Below, piece by piece: positions 18,429 through 27,513 of a DNA stretch of 54,705 nucleotides. Every line of letters begins with the position of its first letter. Within the stretch, counting starts at the first letter, position 1. A program made the translations under genes and the position numbers. Under the pieces are notes generated by a model, which saw only the letters and a list, made by a program, of their open reading frames with translations, did no database searches and was not told the DNA's origin. The stretch is from an uncultured Paracoccaceae bacterium. GTDB taxonomy: Bacteria > Pseudomonadota > Alphaproteobacteria > Rhodobacterales > Rhodobacteraceae. The stretch covers positions 1-54,705 of the forward strand of contig CANMUM010000011.1 of assembly GCA_947501025.1 (NCBI GenBank), in the 5' to 3' direction.

Positions 18429-18812
18429 ATGACCATAGCCCCATATATATCTGTTCTCGCCCTTCTCATGATTGGTCTTTCTTTTCAGGTTATTCGCATT
18501 CGTAGGCGGGATCTCATTTCGATTGGCGATGGGGGCAATAAAATACTCGAGCGTCATATGCGGGCCTTTGGTAATTTTTCGGAATATACGCCGATGATCC
18601 TTTGTATGCTCATTGCTTGTGAACTTTCCGATGTTTCTGTTTGGAAGCTGCATTTGCTTGGATTATTGGCAGTTTTGGGCCGCATATTGCATGCGACCTC
18701 TTTTCAAAATTTTGTAAAAAACATGAAATCACATCTATTGTTGCGCCAACCCGGAATGATTTTGACGTTTTCGAGCTTATTGCTTGGCGCCTTGTTCTTG
18801 ATCATTGGTTGA
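18429..18812 (+). CDS. MAPEG family membrane protein
   Basis: The 127-residue polytopic protein shows the MAPEG pattern RIRRRDLISIGDGGNK, ERHMRAFGNFSEYTPMILC and GRILHATSF, with about four hydrophobic helices. MAPEG members include microsomal glutathione S-transferases; bacterial homologues are mostly uncharacterised. ATG 18429 has AGGA nine bases upstream and is favoured over the TTG at 18411. It follows the LysR gene by about 20 bp and may be in the same transcript. Confidence 0.85.
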   Translation: MTIAPYISVLALLMIGLSFQVIRIRRRDLISIGDGGNKILERHMRAFGNFSEYTPMILCMLIACELSDVSVWKLHLLGLLAVLGRILHATSFQNFVKNMKSHLLLRQPGMILTFSSLLLGALFLIIG

Positions 18813-18851
18813 AATGAGTTCATATTTATAAAAGCACATGAACGGGATGAC

Positions 18852-18962
18852 ATGAAAACAATATTAAAAATGCTATTTTTTGCGATGCTGATCACTGCTG
18901 GCATTATTTATGTGATTGAACCGCACTGGGAAGGTGCGGTTGCGGAGTTTAATCAGTCTTGA
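18852..18962 (+). CDS. Possible 36-residue membrane peptide
   Basis: A short frame from ATG 18852, with GGGATGAC before it, encodes MKTILKMLFFAMLITAG followed by IIYVIEPHWEGAVAEFNQS. This is one hydrophobic helix with a short polar tail. It lies between the MAPEG gene and the convergent tyrS end. A strong hairpin lies inside the frame, so the region might instead be only a terminator. No family is recognised. Confidence 0.35.
   Translation: MKTILKMLFFAMLITAGIIYVIEPHWEGAVAEFNQS
18919..18941. terminator. Hairpin between MAPEG gene and tyrS
   Basis: AACCGCAC (18919-18926) and GTGCGGTT (18934-18941) form a perfect 8 bp stem with a 7-base loop between convergent genes. No U-run follows on either strand. 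A bidirectional stop is inferred from position only. Confidence 0.45.
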
Positions 18963-18969
18963 TTGCTTG

Positions 18970-20217
18970 CTACCCAAGCTGTATCATCGCGTGACGTTTT
19001 TTTCCTGCCGATAATTTCAAACCATCACCAATATCTGAGGCCATGATTTTTATGCTCGGATCTTTGACAATTTCATCATTTACGCGCGCTGCACCATCAA
19101 GGATTAATTGCTTTGCCTTTTTACCACTTTCAGCAAGACCAGCTGCCAAGAATAAAGCGGGCAAAGTAAACTCATCACCTTCAACGGTAAATGTCGGCAG
19201 ATCACCACCAGCGCCGCCTTTCTCAAAAACTTCGCGAGCGGTCGCTTCGGCAGAGCACGCGGCATCAACACCATGACAAAGGGCGGTCACTTCATTGGCA
19301 AGGATAACTTTTGCAGCATTGATTTCTGAGCCTTCAAGCGCGCCCAAACGGTCACATTCTTCAACAGGCAATTCGGTGAAAAGCTTAAGGAACTTGCCCG
19401 TATCGGCATCGGTTGTGTTGCGCCAAAACTGCCAGAATTCATAGGGGCTGAGCAATTGGGCATTGAGCCAAACTGCGCCACCTTGGCTCTTGCCCATTTT
19501 TTTGCCATCAGACGTGGTGAGCAATGGCGTGGTTAGCCCGAAGATTTCGGCGTCCATTTTGCGTCTTGTGAGATCAATACCATTCACGATATTGCCCCAT
19601 TGATCAGACCCGCCCATTTGCAACATGCAGCCATAACGGTTGTAAAGCTCCATAAAATCATAGGCTTGTAAGATCATATAATTGAATTCAAGGAAGCTGA
19701 GGGATTGTTCGCGGTCAATGCGCGATTTAACGCTTTCAAAAGCAAGCATACGATTGACAGAAAAGTGACGGCCAACATCACGCAGAAACTCGAGATAGTT
19801 TAATCCATCGAGCCATTCAGCATTATTGAGCATCATGGCGTCGGTTGTACCCTCACCATAGCTTAGATATTTTGCAAAGACTTGCTTCATTGATGCAATG
19901 TTTTTGGCAATGGCTGAATCGTCAAGGAGGGGGCGTTCATCTGAGCGGAATGATGGGTCACCAACCTTGGTTGTGCCGCCGCCCATAAGCGTAATCGGCT
20001 TATGCCCTGTTTTTTGCAACCAACGCAAAATCATGATGTTCATCAAATGGCCAACATGAAGCGATTGAGCCGTTGCATCATAGCCGATATAGGCTGGCAC
20101 AGCGCCTTTTTGCATTTTTTCATCAAGGGCTTGAAGGCCTGTGCAATCATTATAATAACCGCGTTCAATCATCACCTTAAGGAATTCGGTCTTTGGGGTG
20201 TATGTTGTCGCGTTCAT
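18970..20217 (-). CDS. tyrS: Tyrosyl-tRNA synthetase
   Basis: The 415-residue class I synthetase charges tRNA-Tyr. The HIGH-type motif appears as [13 protein letters not shown], with GYDATAQ before it. The KMSKS loop is present as [10 protein letters not shown], and an S4-like RNA-binding domain ends the protein. The frame is open for 86 more codons upstream, but ATG 20217 has GGAG seven bases before it, gives the normal length and lies next to the divergent anmK, so it is taken as the start. tyrS beside anmK is a recurrent alphaproteobacterial pair. Confidence 0.96.
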   Translation of the reverse strand: MNATTYTPKTEFLKVMIERGYYNDCTGLQALDEKMQKGAVPAYIGYDATAQSLHVGHLMNIMILRWLQKTGHKPITLMGGGTTKVGDPSFRSDERPLLDDSAIAKNIASMKQVFAKYLSYGEGTTDAMMLNNAEWLDGLNYLEFLRDVGRHFSVNRMLAFESVKSRIDREQSLSFLEFNYMILQAYDFMELYNRYGCMLQMGGSDQWGNIVNGIDLTRRKMDAEIFGLTTPLLTTSDGKKMGKSQGGAVWLNAQLLSPYEFWQFWRNTTDADTGKFLKLFTELPVEECDRLGALEGSEINAAKVILANEVTALCHGVDAACSAEATAREVFEKGGAGGDLPTFTVEGDEFTLPALFLAAGLAESGKKAKQLILDGAARVNDEIVKDPSIKIMASDIGDGLKLSAGKKRHAMIQLG

Positions 20218-20343
20218 TTGATTCTCCATAAAATTATGTCTGAACCTTATAGCGCCATGGGCGGTAATGTGAAGGGCTTGAGTGCTTTGACAATCCCCAA
20301 ATCTTGTATGGCCAATTTCAATACAACTCGCTAGAACGCTGAT

Positions 20344-21429
20344 ATGGATAATAATGATGAACAAATCGAAAAATTCAACATACTGGGCTTGATGTCGGGC
20401 ACATCTTTTGACGGTGTGGATGCCGCTGTTGTCACGCTCACAAATGGTGCGATCACTTATCGTGGGCAGTCGCATTTTGAGGCATATACCGATGAAGAGC
20501 GGAAAATTTTGCGCGGCGCATTGGGCAAATGGGAAGCTTCAGAAGAGGTGCTTGGTGTGATTCATAATGCCCATAACCGCGCTATTGGCGCCATCCAACA
20601 AGGATTTGATTATGCCGCTTTTCATGGCCAGACATTAAATCATGATCCAGCAAATGGCCGCACCTTTCAGGCGGGCAGCCCAGATGCATTAAATGTTGAG
20701 TGTCCTGTGGTTTACGATTTTCGCTCTGATGATGTCGCCAAGGGCGGTGAGGGGGCGCCGCTCATCCCGATTTACCATTATACGATTGCTCAAGAACGCC
20801 ACTTCAAAAAGCCAATTGCCTTTGTAAATATTGGCGGTGTTTCTAATGTCAGCTTTGTCAATCCAAGCCTGCCGCCTGAGGAAGGGCTTGTCGCATTTGA
20901 TTGTGGGATTGGGAATGCTTTGGCAGATGATCTTGTTTTTGAAGTTACGGGGGAGAGCTATGATCATGATGGTCAAATTTCATCAACGGGTGCTGTTAAT
21001 CAAGATATTCTCGATCAAATGATGGCGCATGAATATTTTGGGAAACCCGTACCAAAATCTCTCGATCGTGATGAGTTTCAAAAATTCCGCGCGCTCATCG
21101 AGCATCTTGAGTTGCCCGATGCGCTTGCGACTTTAAACGCTTTTACCGTCGCTGGAATTAAGGCAAGCGCGGATCATTTTCCAAGCGCGGTGTCGCATTG
21201 GATCATTTGTGGAGGCGGGCGCAATAATAGCGAGATTATGCGCGGCTTAAATGATAGCGACCTTAATGCCGTTCCGATTGAGAATTTTGATCTCAATGGC
21301 GATATGACCGAGGCGGAAGGTTTTGCCTATCTGGCTTACCGCGTTCTCAAAAAGCAGCCGATCAGCTACCCTATGACAACTTGTGTCGAAAAACCGAATA
21401 TAGGCGGGAAAATTTATAAACCCGCTTAA
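20344..21429 (+). CDS. anmK: Anhydro-N-acetylmuramic acid kinase
   Basis: The 361-residue cytoplasmic kinase converts 1,6-anhydro-MurNAc, released by lytic transglycosylases, into MurNAc-6-phosphate for peptidoglycan recycling. Motifs are [16 protein letters not shown] at the N-terminus, [22 protein letters not shown] and [10 protein letters not shown]. It is divergent from tyrS across 126 bp and overlaps the convergent hydrolase gene by 4 bp at its stop. Confidence 0.95.
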   Translation: MDNNDEQIEKFNILGLMSGTSFDGVDAAVVTLTNGAITYRGQSHFEAYTDEERKILRGALGKWEASEEVLGVIHNAHNRAIGAIQQGFDYAAFHGQTLNHDPANGRTFQAGSPDALNVECPVVYDFRSDDVAKGGEGAPLIPIYHYTIAQERHFKKPIAFVNIGGVSNVSFVNPSLPPEEGLVAFDCGIGNALADDLVFEVTGESYDHDGQISSTGAVNQDILDQMMAHEYFGKPVPKSLDRDEFQKFRALIEHLELPDALATLNAFTVAGIKASADHFPSAVSHWIICGGGRNNSEIMRGLNDSDLNAVPIENFDLNGDMTEAEGFAYLAYRVLKKQPISYPMTTCVEKPNIGGKIYKPA

Positions 21430-22076
21430 CGTGTGCTCTCGGTCAAACGGCGTTTCACATAATCCTCAACGGTACCAATCATCTGATCCATGCCAGGTTC
21501 AAAGAAATGGCTTGCGCCCTCGACCGTTTCATGAGTGATGGTGATGCCTTTTTGTTCGTGTAATTTTTCAACAAGATCATCAACAGATGCAGGCGGCACA
21601 ACGCGATCAGCACCACCATTAATGATCAGACCAGATGTTGGGCAAGGCGCCAAGAATGTAAAATCATATTGGTTCGCAGGTGGAGCAACCGACACAAAAC
21701 CCGTCACCTCAGGGCGGCGCATTAAAAGCTGCATACCAATCCACGCCCCAAAGCCAAAGCCAGCAACCCAGCAATGACGGAAATTGGGTTTTACGAGCTG
21801 GAGATAATCAAGGGCAGCTGCCGCATCAGACAATTCGCCTACACCTTCATCAAATTCGCCTTGTGAACGCCCAACGCCACGGAAGTTAAAGCGCAGAACA
21901 GAAAAGCCGAGTTTATAGAAGCTATAATGCAGGTTATACACAACTTTTTGGTTCATGGTTCCACCAAAACGCGGATCAGGCTGAAGCACGATGGCAATCG
22001 GCGCTTGGTCTGATTTTTGTGGATGAAAGCGGCCTTCTAAGCGGCCATCTGGACCTTGAAAAATAATTTCTGGCAT
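21426..22076 (-). CDS. Alpha/beta-hydrolase fold protein with altered nucleophile elbow
   Basis: The 216-residue product belongs to the COG2945-like alpha/beta-hydrolases often found beside Fe-S genes in alphaproteobacteria: FNFRGVGRSQGEFDEG, RHCWVAGFGFGAWIGMQ, ADRVVPPA and GASHFF. The elbow that normally reads GxSxG reads GFGFG, with Gly in place of the serine nucleophile; I checked the codons (GGC TTT GGC TTT GGG). The Asp and His positions appear kept. ATG 22076 with AAGGGAATG ribosome site is chosen over an upstream frame extension. It is divergent from iscR. Confidence 0.88.
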   Translation of the reverse strand: MPEIIFQGPDGRLEGRFHPQKSDQAPIAIVLQPDPRFGGTMNQKVVYNLHYSFYKLGFSVLRFNFRGVGRSQGEFDEGVGELSDAAAALDYLQLVKPNFRHCWVAGFGFGAWIGMQLLMRRPEVTGFVSVAPPANQYDFTFLAPCPTSGLIINGGADRVVPPASVDDLVEKLHEQKGITITHETVEGASHFFEPGMDQMIGTVEDYVKRRLTESTR

Positions 22077-22255
22077 GTCATTCCCTTGTTCTTCTGGTTT
22101 CTTGACAGAAACACTTTGGTACATTACCTAAAGACGGAAAATAAAGCGATCGATCAAGTTTATCTGTTAACCAGACCCCTAAAGGACATTTGGGTAAAGG
22201 TCAATAAAATTGCGTGGATCGTTCTGATTGAACATATAATGGATATTATAATCAT

Positions 22256-22714
22256 ATGAAACTTTCGACAAAAGGCCGCTATGCGATGATCGCACTCACC
22301 GATTTGGTGAATAATGGTGAAGGGCGCTTGGTGAGCTTAACCGAAATTTCGGAGCGCCAAGATGTATCGCTGCCATATTTGGAGCAGTTGTTCTTAAAAT
22401 TGCGCCGTGCGGAGCTTGTGGAATCGGTTCGTGGCCCAGGAGGCGGTTACAGACTTTCGAGATTGCCAGCAGATATCCGTGTGTCTGAAATTCTTGCAGC
22501 CGTTGATGAAAGCATGGATGCGCTTTCGCGTGGTCAAGGCGCGCAAGGCGGCGCAACCGACACCAAGGAACAGATTTTAACCAATAAGCTATGGGAACAG
22601 CTTTCAGCCAATGTTTATGTGTTTTTACACCAAACGCGGCTTTCGGATGTTATCCGCGATGAGATGGTTCCATGCCCTGCGGTTTCACAGCTTTTCGAAT
22701 GGGCTGATGATTGA
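22256..22714 (+). CDS. iscR: IscR-type Rrf2 regulator lacking the usual cluster cysteines
   Basis: The 152-residue Rrf2 protein begins MKLSTKGRYAMIALTDL, with helix-turn-helix SLPYLEQLFLKLRRAELV and wing GPGGGYRLS. It heads the Fe-S assembly operon, so it is very likely its regulator. The E. coli-type ligands Cys92, Cys98 and Cys104 are missing: the segment reads SRGQGAQGGATDTKEQI. One cysteine remains, in VPCPAV near residue 141. A one-cysteine IscR with unusual cluster ligation has been described in Rhodobacter sphaeroides, and this may be the same type. Its stop overlaps the next start. Confidence 0.9.
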   Translation: MKLSTKGRYAMIALTDLVNNGEGRLVSLTEISERQDVSLPYLEQLFLKLRRAELVESVRGPGGGYRLSRLPADIRVSEILAAVDESMDALSRGQGAQGGATDTKEQILTNKLWEQLSANVYVFLHQTRLSDVIRDEMVPCPAVSQLFEWADD

Positions 22715-23208
22715 CTACTAAAAATATCAAAAAAACGATCACAAGGCGTGGTGACAGTAGCAGCGAAAATCCGATAACGGCCTCTGAATCTGTAACTGCG
22801 CGATTTGAAGAGAATTTTACTGGCCCTGTGCCTAGCGGGTTACTTGCAGATGATTTGGTCGGTAGTGGGTTTGGTGCTGCATTTAGTGATGTTAGTGAGC
22901 ATTGGTATATGAATGATGATATTTCATTTGTAAATTTTAGGCAAAAACTATACGATGTACAGCAGAACCGTAAACGCAACGCAAATATTTTTGGAAAAAT
23001 TTATAACCGATTGACGGGAAGTAAAACGGATGTTGTAGAATTAAGCGGTGCCGTTTTGCGCAGTGCTATTGGGAAGGTAGCATCTGAAAAAAAAGATGAA
23101 ATTAATGCGATGGATTGTTATTATATTCCTTTTGAAGTTGCGGAGGGCATTTTTTCTCAATATTTTGAAGCGCTACAAGATGAACTGGAATCGGTTAAAG
23201 TTAAATGA
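22711..23208 (+). CDS. Uncharacterised protein between iscR and a cysteine desulfurase
   Basis: The 165-residue frame starts at TTG 22711, overlapping the iscR stop by 4 bp, and ends overlapping the next ATG (ATGA). It is soluble, rich in charged residues, with no signal peptide or membrane helix; recognisable segments include SEHWYMNDDISFVNFRQKLY and DCYYIPFEVAEGIFSQYF. I do not recognise a family. Overlaps on both sides and an unbroken frame argue that it is a translated member of the Fe-S operon. Base use is more AT-rich than in iscR. Confidence 0.6.
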   Translation: MTTKNIKKTITRRGDSSSENPITASESVTARFEENFTGPVPSGLLADDLVGSGFGAAFSDVSEHWYMNDDISFVNFRQKLYDVQQNRKRNANIFGKIYNRLTGSKTDVVELSGAVLRSAIGKVASEKKDEINAMDCYYIPFEVAEGIFSQYFEALQDELESVKVK

Positions 23209-24242
23209 GACGAATTTACCTTGATCATAACGCAACAACCCCATTGCGGGCTGAGGTGCGCGAAGCCATGATTGAGGCAATGGATGTGATGGGCAACCCA
23301 AGTTCAGTGCATTTTGAGGGGCGTGCGGCCAAATCACTATTGGAAAATGCGCGTGCTGTTATCTCTGAAGCCGTAGGTGCATCTGGCCATGATATTGTCT
23401 TCACAAGTGGTGCGACGGAAGCCGCTGCGATGGTTTTGAAGAATCGGTCATGCAGATGCGCAGCGGTCGAGCATCCATCAGTGATGGCGCATTGTGAAGC
23501 CAGTCTTTCCCTTGATAATGGGGTGGTTGTAGGGGAAGGTGAGGGCATTGCTAGGCAAGCTGCCAATTCCGAAACGGGCGTTTTGCAAAAACAAGCGCGA
23601 GCTGTTTGGTTTGAAGATGCTGTTCAAGCATTTGGAAAAATACCTTATGCATTTTCGTGGCGCAGCGCACAGACAGGCGCTATTTCAGCCCATAAAATCG
23701 GTGGGCCAAAGGGTGTTGGCGCTCTTATTTTGGATGCGTCCCTTGATCTTGAGCCACTGACTTTGGGTGGTGGGCAAGAGGGCGCGCGGCGCGGGGGCAC
23801 CGAGAATATTCTTGGTGCGGTCGGCATGGCTGCGGCTTCAAAAGCGGCGACCAAAGATCTTGAAGCGGGCATTTGGGAAGAAGTTGCGATTTTGCGCGAC
23901 ATTCTTGAAGATATGTTATTAAACGGATGTCCCGATCTCATCATTGCGGGTCAGGATATGGATCGCTTGCCCAATACGTCAAATTTCATGGTTGCAGGAT
24001 GGAAAGGGGAAACCCAAGTCATGCAGATGGATTTGGCTGGATTCGCGGTATCGGCTGGATCTGCGTGCTCATCAGGTAAAGTTCGTGAAAGTACGGTGTT
24101 GCGTGCGATGGGATATGATGAGATAACGGCGGCAAGTGGTCTTCGCGTGAGTCTCGCTCCGCAAAATACCAAAAAAGAAATAGAGAGTTTTGCTCAGGCA
24201 TGGCTCAAACAATACAACAAATGGCGAAAAAAAGCTGCTTAA
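23205..24242 (+). CDS. NifS/IscS-like cysteine desulfurase (short form)
   Basis: The 345-residue PLP enzyme releases sulfur from cysteine for Fe-S assembly. It shows the NifS start YLDHNATTPLRAEVREAM, TSGATEAAAM, ANSETGVLQ, the PLP lysine in SAHKIGGPKGVGAL and the sulfur-carrying cysteine in SAGSACSSGKV. It is shorter than the usual 380-400 residues: the stretch from EHPSVMAHC to the NSETG motif is about 20 residues tighter than in IscS. The ATG overlaps the previous stop. The operon has a second desulfurase of SufS type at its end. Confidence 0.92.
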   Translation: MRRIYLDHNATTPLRAEVREAMIEAMDVMGNPSSVHFEGRAAKSLLENARAVISEAVGASGHDIVFTSGATEAAAMVLKNRSCRCAAVEHPSVMAHCEASLSLDNGVVVGEGEGIARQAANSETGVLQKQARAVWFEDAVQAFGKIPYAFSWRSAQTGAISAHKIGGPKGVGALILDASLDLEPLTLGGGQEGARRGGTENILGAVGMAAASKAATKDLEAGIWEEVAILRDILEDMLLNGCPDLIIAGQDMDRLPNTSNFMVAGWKGETQVMQMDLAGFAVSAGSACSSGKVRESTVLRAMGYDEITAASGLRVSLAPQNTKKEIESFAQAWLKQYNKWRKKAA

Positions 24243-24257
24243 TTTCAGGTGAATAAA

Positions 24258-25754
24258 ATGACAGAAGTTATTGATAATGTTAAAGATGGTGTGGATTCTG
24301 AAACCGTAGCGCAGGTCCGTGAAGTCGGTTCGGAATATAAATATGGATTTTCCAGCGATATTGAAACTGAATTTGCGCCTATGGGGCTTTCCGAAGATAT
24401 TGTGCGTTTGATTTCCAGCAAGAATAATGAGCCTGAATGGATGCTTGAATGGCGTTTGCAGGCCTATCGCCGTTGGTTGACGATGGTTGAGCCTGATTGG
24501 GCGATGGTGGATTATCCCAAAATCAACTTCCAAGAGCAGTATTACTATGCCCGCCCAAAATCTATGGATATTCGTCCAGAGACCATTGATGATGTTGATC
24601 CTAAGCTTTTGGAAACATACAAAAAACTAGGTATCCCGCTCCAAGAGCAAGAGGCGTTGTTGGGCGTGAAGCAGCGCAAAGTTGCGGTTGATGCTGTTTT
24701 TGACTCTGTATCCATCGGTACGACGTTTAAGGACGAGCTTGAAAAAGCCGGCGTTATCTTTATGCCGATTTCAGAGGCGATCCAAAAACATCCTGAGCTT
24801 GTGAAAAAATATCTGGGAACAGTTGTTCCGCAAGCGGATAATTTTTATGCCGCACTTAATTGTGCAGTCTTTTCTGATGGCAGTTTTGTGTATATTCCCA
24901 AAGGTACAAAATGCCCGATGGAGCTATCCACATATTTCCGTATTAATGCTGAAAATACAGGGCAATTCGAGCGCACATTGATTGTAGCGGATGAAGGTTC
25001 TTATGTGAGCTATCTTGAAGGTTGCACGGCGCCAAAACGTGATAGCGCACAGCTGCACGCCGCTGTTGTGGAGCTTGTTTTGCTTGATGATGCGGAGATC
25101 AAATATTCTACCGTTCAAAACTGGTATCCGGGCGATGATGAAGGCAAGGGTGGAATTTATAATTTTGTGACCAAGCGCGCTGATTGCCGTGGTAAAAACT
25201 CCCATGTGATGTGGACGCAAGTGGAGACGGGTTCATCTGTGACATGGAAATATCCTTCATGCATTTTGCGTGGTGATAATTCACAAGGCGAGTTTTACTC
25301 GGTGGCGATCACAAATAATATGCAACAGGCCGATACAGGCACAAAAATGATCCATCTTGGCAAAAATACCAAATCGCGCATTGTGTCCAAGGGGATTTCG
25401 GCGGGTAAAGCGCAAAATACCTATCGCGGTCTTGTCACAGTGCATCCCAAAGCCACAGGTTCACGGAACTTTACTCAATGTGATAGTCTTCTGATTGGTG
25501 ATAAATGTGGTGCGCATACTGTGCCTTATATAGAGGTTAAAAATGCAACATCGAAGGTGGAGCATGAAGCCACGACAAGTAAGGTTGACGAAGATCAGCT
25601 CTTTTATTGCCGCCAACGTGGTATTGGAGAAGAGGATGCTGTTGCGCTTATTGTGAATGGATTTGCGAAGGAGGTATTGCAAGCCTTGCCGATGGAATTT
25701 GCTGTTGAAGCGCAGGCACTTGTGAAAATCTCGCTTGAGGGCAGTGTCGGGTGA
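24258..25754 (+). CDS. sufB: Fe-S cluster assembly scaffold SufB
   Basis: The 498-residue protein is the SufB subunit of the SufBC2D scaffold that builds Fe-S clusters. Characteristic segments are [58 protein letters not shown] and [23 protein letters not shown] 24258 has AGG eight bases upstream and is preferred over GTG 24249. It lies 15 bp after the desulfurase gene, and sufC, sufD and sufS follow, interrupted by two small membrane genes. Confidence 0.97.
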   Translation: MTEVIDNVKDGVDSETVAQVREVGSEYKYGFSSDIETEFAPMGLSEDIVRLISSKNNEPEWMLEWRLQAYRRWLTMVEPDWAMVDYPKINFQEQYYYARPKSMDIRPETIDDVDPKLLETYKKLGIPLQEQEALLGVKQRKVAVDAVFDSVSIGTTFKDELEKAGVIFMPISEAIQKHPELVKKYLGTVVPQADNFYAALNCAVFSDGSFVYIPKGTKCPMELSTYFRINAENTGQFERTLIVADEGSYVSYLEGCTAPKRDSAQLHAAVVELVLLDDAEIKYSTVQNWYPGDDEGKGGIYNFVTKRADCRGKNSHVMWTQVETGSSVTWKYPSCILRGDNSQGEFYSVAITNNMQQADTGTKMIHLGKNTKSRIVSKGISAGKAQNTYRGLVTVHPKATGSRNFTQCDSLLIGDKCGAHTVPYIEVKNATSKVEHEATTSKVDEDQLFYCRQRGIGEEDAVALIVNGFAKEVLQALPMEFAVEAQALVKISLEGSVG

Positions 25755-25888
25755 TTGGTGACCTTTCATATACTGACGATTGGATAGCAATTATCCCAAA
25801 AAGTTGATTTCAGACGGTGGTAAAGCGGCAATAAAACGCTTATATGAAACGAAGAATAGAACATTTGGAAATAATTATGGAGATGGCA

Positions 25889-26200
25889 ATGGACTTTGTG
25901 AATAAATATAAGAAATATATCTGGGCTGGTATCTTGGGTATTGTTGTTGGAAACATCCTTGATGTGATGCTTTCTGGCGCTGTGGATTGGGTTGTTTATG
26001 GTGTTGTCGCTGTTGGCGCACTTGTTTTGACAGACATGACCTTGCCATATTTTGACAAAGGCTTAGAAAAGCTACTCGGTTTGTTTTCAAAAGGTGCCAC
26101 AGCTGCTGGTGATGTTGCTGAAGAAGTTAAAGACACTGCAACGGACGCTAAAAAAGCTGTGAAAAAAACAGTTAAGAAAGCTGCGAAAAAAGCTGACTAA
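25889..26200 (+). CDS. Small membrane protein with lysine/alanine-rich tail, between sufB and sufC
   Basis: From ATG 25889, with GGAG six bases upstream, the 103-residue product starts MDFVNKYKKYIWAGILGIVV. It has two hydrophobic helices (about 12-28 and 35-55) and a basic C-terminal tail with repeats of the KKAVKKTVKKAAKK kind, resembling histone-H1-like tails. A longer frame starts at 25844. Its function is unknown. A terminator follows it, so sufB and this gene may be separated from sufC at the RNA level. Confidence 0.6.
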   Translation: MDFVNKYKKYIWAGILGIVVGNILDVMLSGAVDWVVYGVVAVGALVLTDMTLPYFDKGLEKLLGLFSKGATAAGDVAEEVKDTATDAKKAVKKTVKKAAKKAD

Positions 26201-26210
26201 TCATTACATT

Positions 26211-26246
26211 TTAAAAGGCCTCCAAAATTGGGGGTCTTTTCTTTTT
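26211..26246 (+). terminator. Intrinsic terminator inside the suf region
   Basis: AGGCCTCC and GGGGGTCT form an 8 bp stem (with two G-U pairs) around a short AT loop, followed by TTTTCTTTTTT. It lies just after the small membrane gene and upstream of sufC, implying that expression of sufB and sufCDS is at least partly uncoupled. Confidence 0.8.
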
Positions 26247-26258
26247 TGGGAATAACAC

Positions 26259-26468
26259 ATGAAAAATAGTTTTTTAGGTGCGACGATCATTGCGATGATC
26301 GTTTTTTGGATTTTGAATTTCGGTTCAGGGATTGTGCTTGAAAGTCAGTCAATGATCCGCGCTTTTATAAGCGCTTCTATTAAGGCGCCCATTTTTGCGC
26401 TGGTATTCCACTTCTTGCATAATTTTGTCGCCCGTATTTTGGGGTGGTATAAAGCAGATTCTGAGTAG
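26259..26468 (+). CDS. 69-residue predicted membrane protein
   Basis: The frame starts at ATG 26259 with GGGA upstream and encodes two hydrophobic segments (FLGATIIAMIVFWILNFGSG and PIFALVFHFLHNFVARIL). No family is recognised. It lies directly after the terminator and before the sufC upstream region. A real small gene is plausible given the ribosome site and coherent membrane topology. Confidence 0.5.
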   Translation: MKNSFLGATIIAMIVFWILNFGSGIVLESQSMIRAFISASIKAPIFALVFHFLHNFVARILGWYKADSE

Positions 26469-26754
26469 GGAGCTTTAGATTTGGAGGAGGGTATCCCTTC
26501 TTTTTCCGAAGATTTCAGCTCTCACAAGCTATATCACGGCCCATTATAGTTGATGAGAACCGTTCGATATTTGGCTTTTATAAAACAAAAATCATAGTAT
26601 CGCCGATAGAGTTTTTTGAATGGCCAAGCAAAATATATTCTGGACTATTTTAATTCGCAGATGACCTTGCCTCGATAAACAAAAGCCGATAAAAAACCCG
26701 AAAAATAGGCTCATATTCGTGGGTTCAATAATTTATACACAAATGAGAGATAAA
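26469..26754 (+). promoter_or_regulatory. Non-coding stretch upstream of sufC
   Basis: I see no gene, repeat or RNA in these 286 bases. Because an intrinsic terminator precedes it and sufC, sufD, the YIP1-like gene and sufS follow without gaps, a promoter for the second half of the operon is expected here. No clear regulator box could be picked out by eye. Confidence 0.35.
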
Positions 26755-27513
26755 ATGATCAATATCAAAAACCTGCACGTCAAACTTGAGGAAGAAGACA
26801 AAGCCATTTTGAAGGGTGTGGATTTAACCGTCAAAGCTGGCGAAGTGGCTGCAATTATGGGGCCAAATGGGTCTGGTAAATCGACGCTCTCATATGTGCT
26901 TGCAGGTCGCGATGGATATGAAGTCACTGACGGAACTGTTGATTTTGCGGGTGAAGAGCTATTGGAGATGGAGCCAGATGAGCGTGCAGCGGCAGGGCTT
27001 TTCTTGGCATTTCAATATCCAGTTGAAATTCCAGGCGTTGGCAATATGACATTTTTGCGTTCGGCTGCAAATGCGCAGCGTCGCGCGCGCGGGGAAGATG
27101 AGCTGTCAGCAGCCGATTTTCTAAAACTGGTTCGTGAAAAAGCCAAAACTCTCAAAATAAATGCTGATATGATGCAGCGTGCGGTGAATGTTGGTTTCTC
27201 TGGTGGTGAGAAGAAGCGCAACGAGATTTTGCAAATGGCCATGCTTGAGCCAAAGCTTTGCATTCTTGATGAGACGGATTCTGGTCTTGATGTGGATGCC
27301 ATGAAACTTGTTTCAGAAGGCGTAAATGCATTGCGCTCACCAGATCGCGGCTTTTTGGTGATCACTCACTATCAGCGTCTTCTTGATCATATTAAACCAG
27401 ATGTTGTGCATATTATGGCTGAAGGCCGCATTATCAAAACAGGTGGCCCAGAACTCGCACTTGAAGTCGAAAATAACGGTTATGCCGCCATTTTGAAAGA
27501 GGCAGGTCTATGA
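26755..27513 (+). CDS. sufC: Fe-S cluster assembly ATPase SufC
   Basis: The 252-residue ABC-type ATPase drives the SufBC2D complex. It shows Walker A GPNGSGKSTLSYVLAG, the SufC signature FSGGEKKRNEILQMAMLEP, Walker B LCILDETDSGLDVDAM, and the switch histidine in ITHYQRLL. ATG 26755 is preferred to a 12-codon upstream extension because family members begin near MINIKNLHV. The stop overlaps the sufD ATG (ATGA). Confidence 0.97.
   Translation: MINIKNLHVKLEEEDKAILKGVDLTVKAGEVAAIMGPNGSGKSTLSYVLAGRDGYEVTDGTVDFAGEELLEMEPDERAAAGLFLAFQYPVEIPGVGNMTFLRSAANAQRRARGEDELSAADFLKLVREKAKTLKINADMMQRAVNVGFSGGEKKRNEILQMAMLEPKLCILDETDSGLDVDAMKLVSEGVNALRSPDRGFLVITHYQRLLDHIKPDVVHIMAEGRIIKTGGPELALEVENNGYAAILKEAGL

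Noticed and set aside
20218-20475. 86-codon extension of tyrS upstream
   Set aside because: It runs across the divergent promoter into anmK, and the ATG at 20217 with GGAG gives the normal synthetase length.
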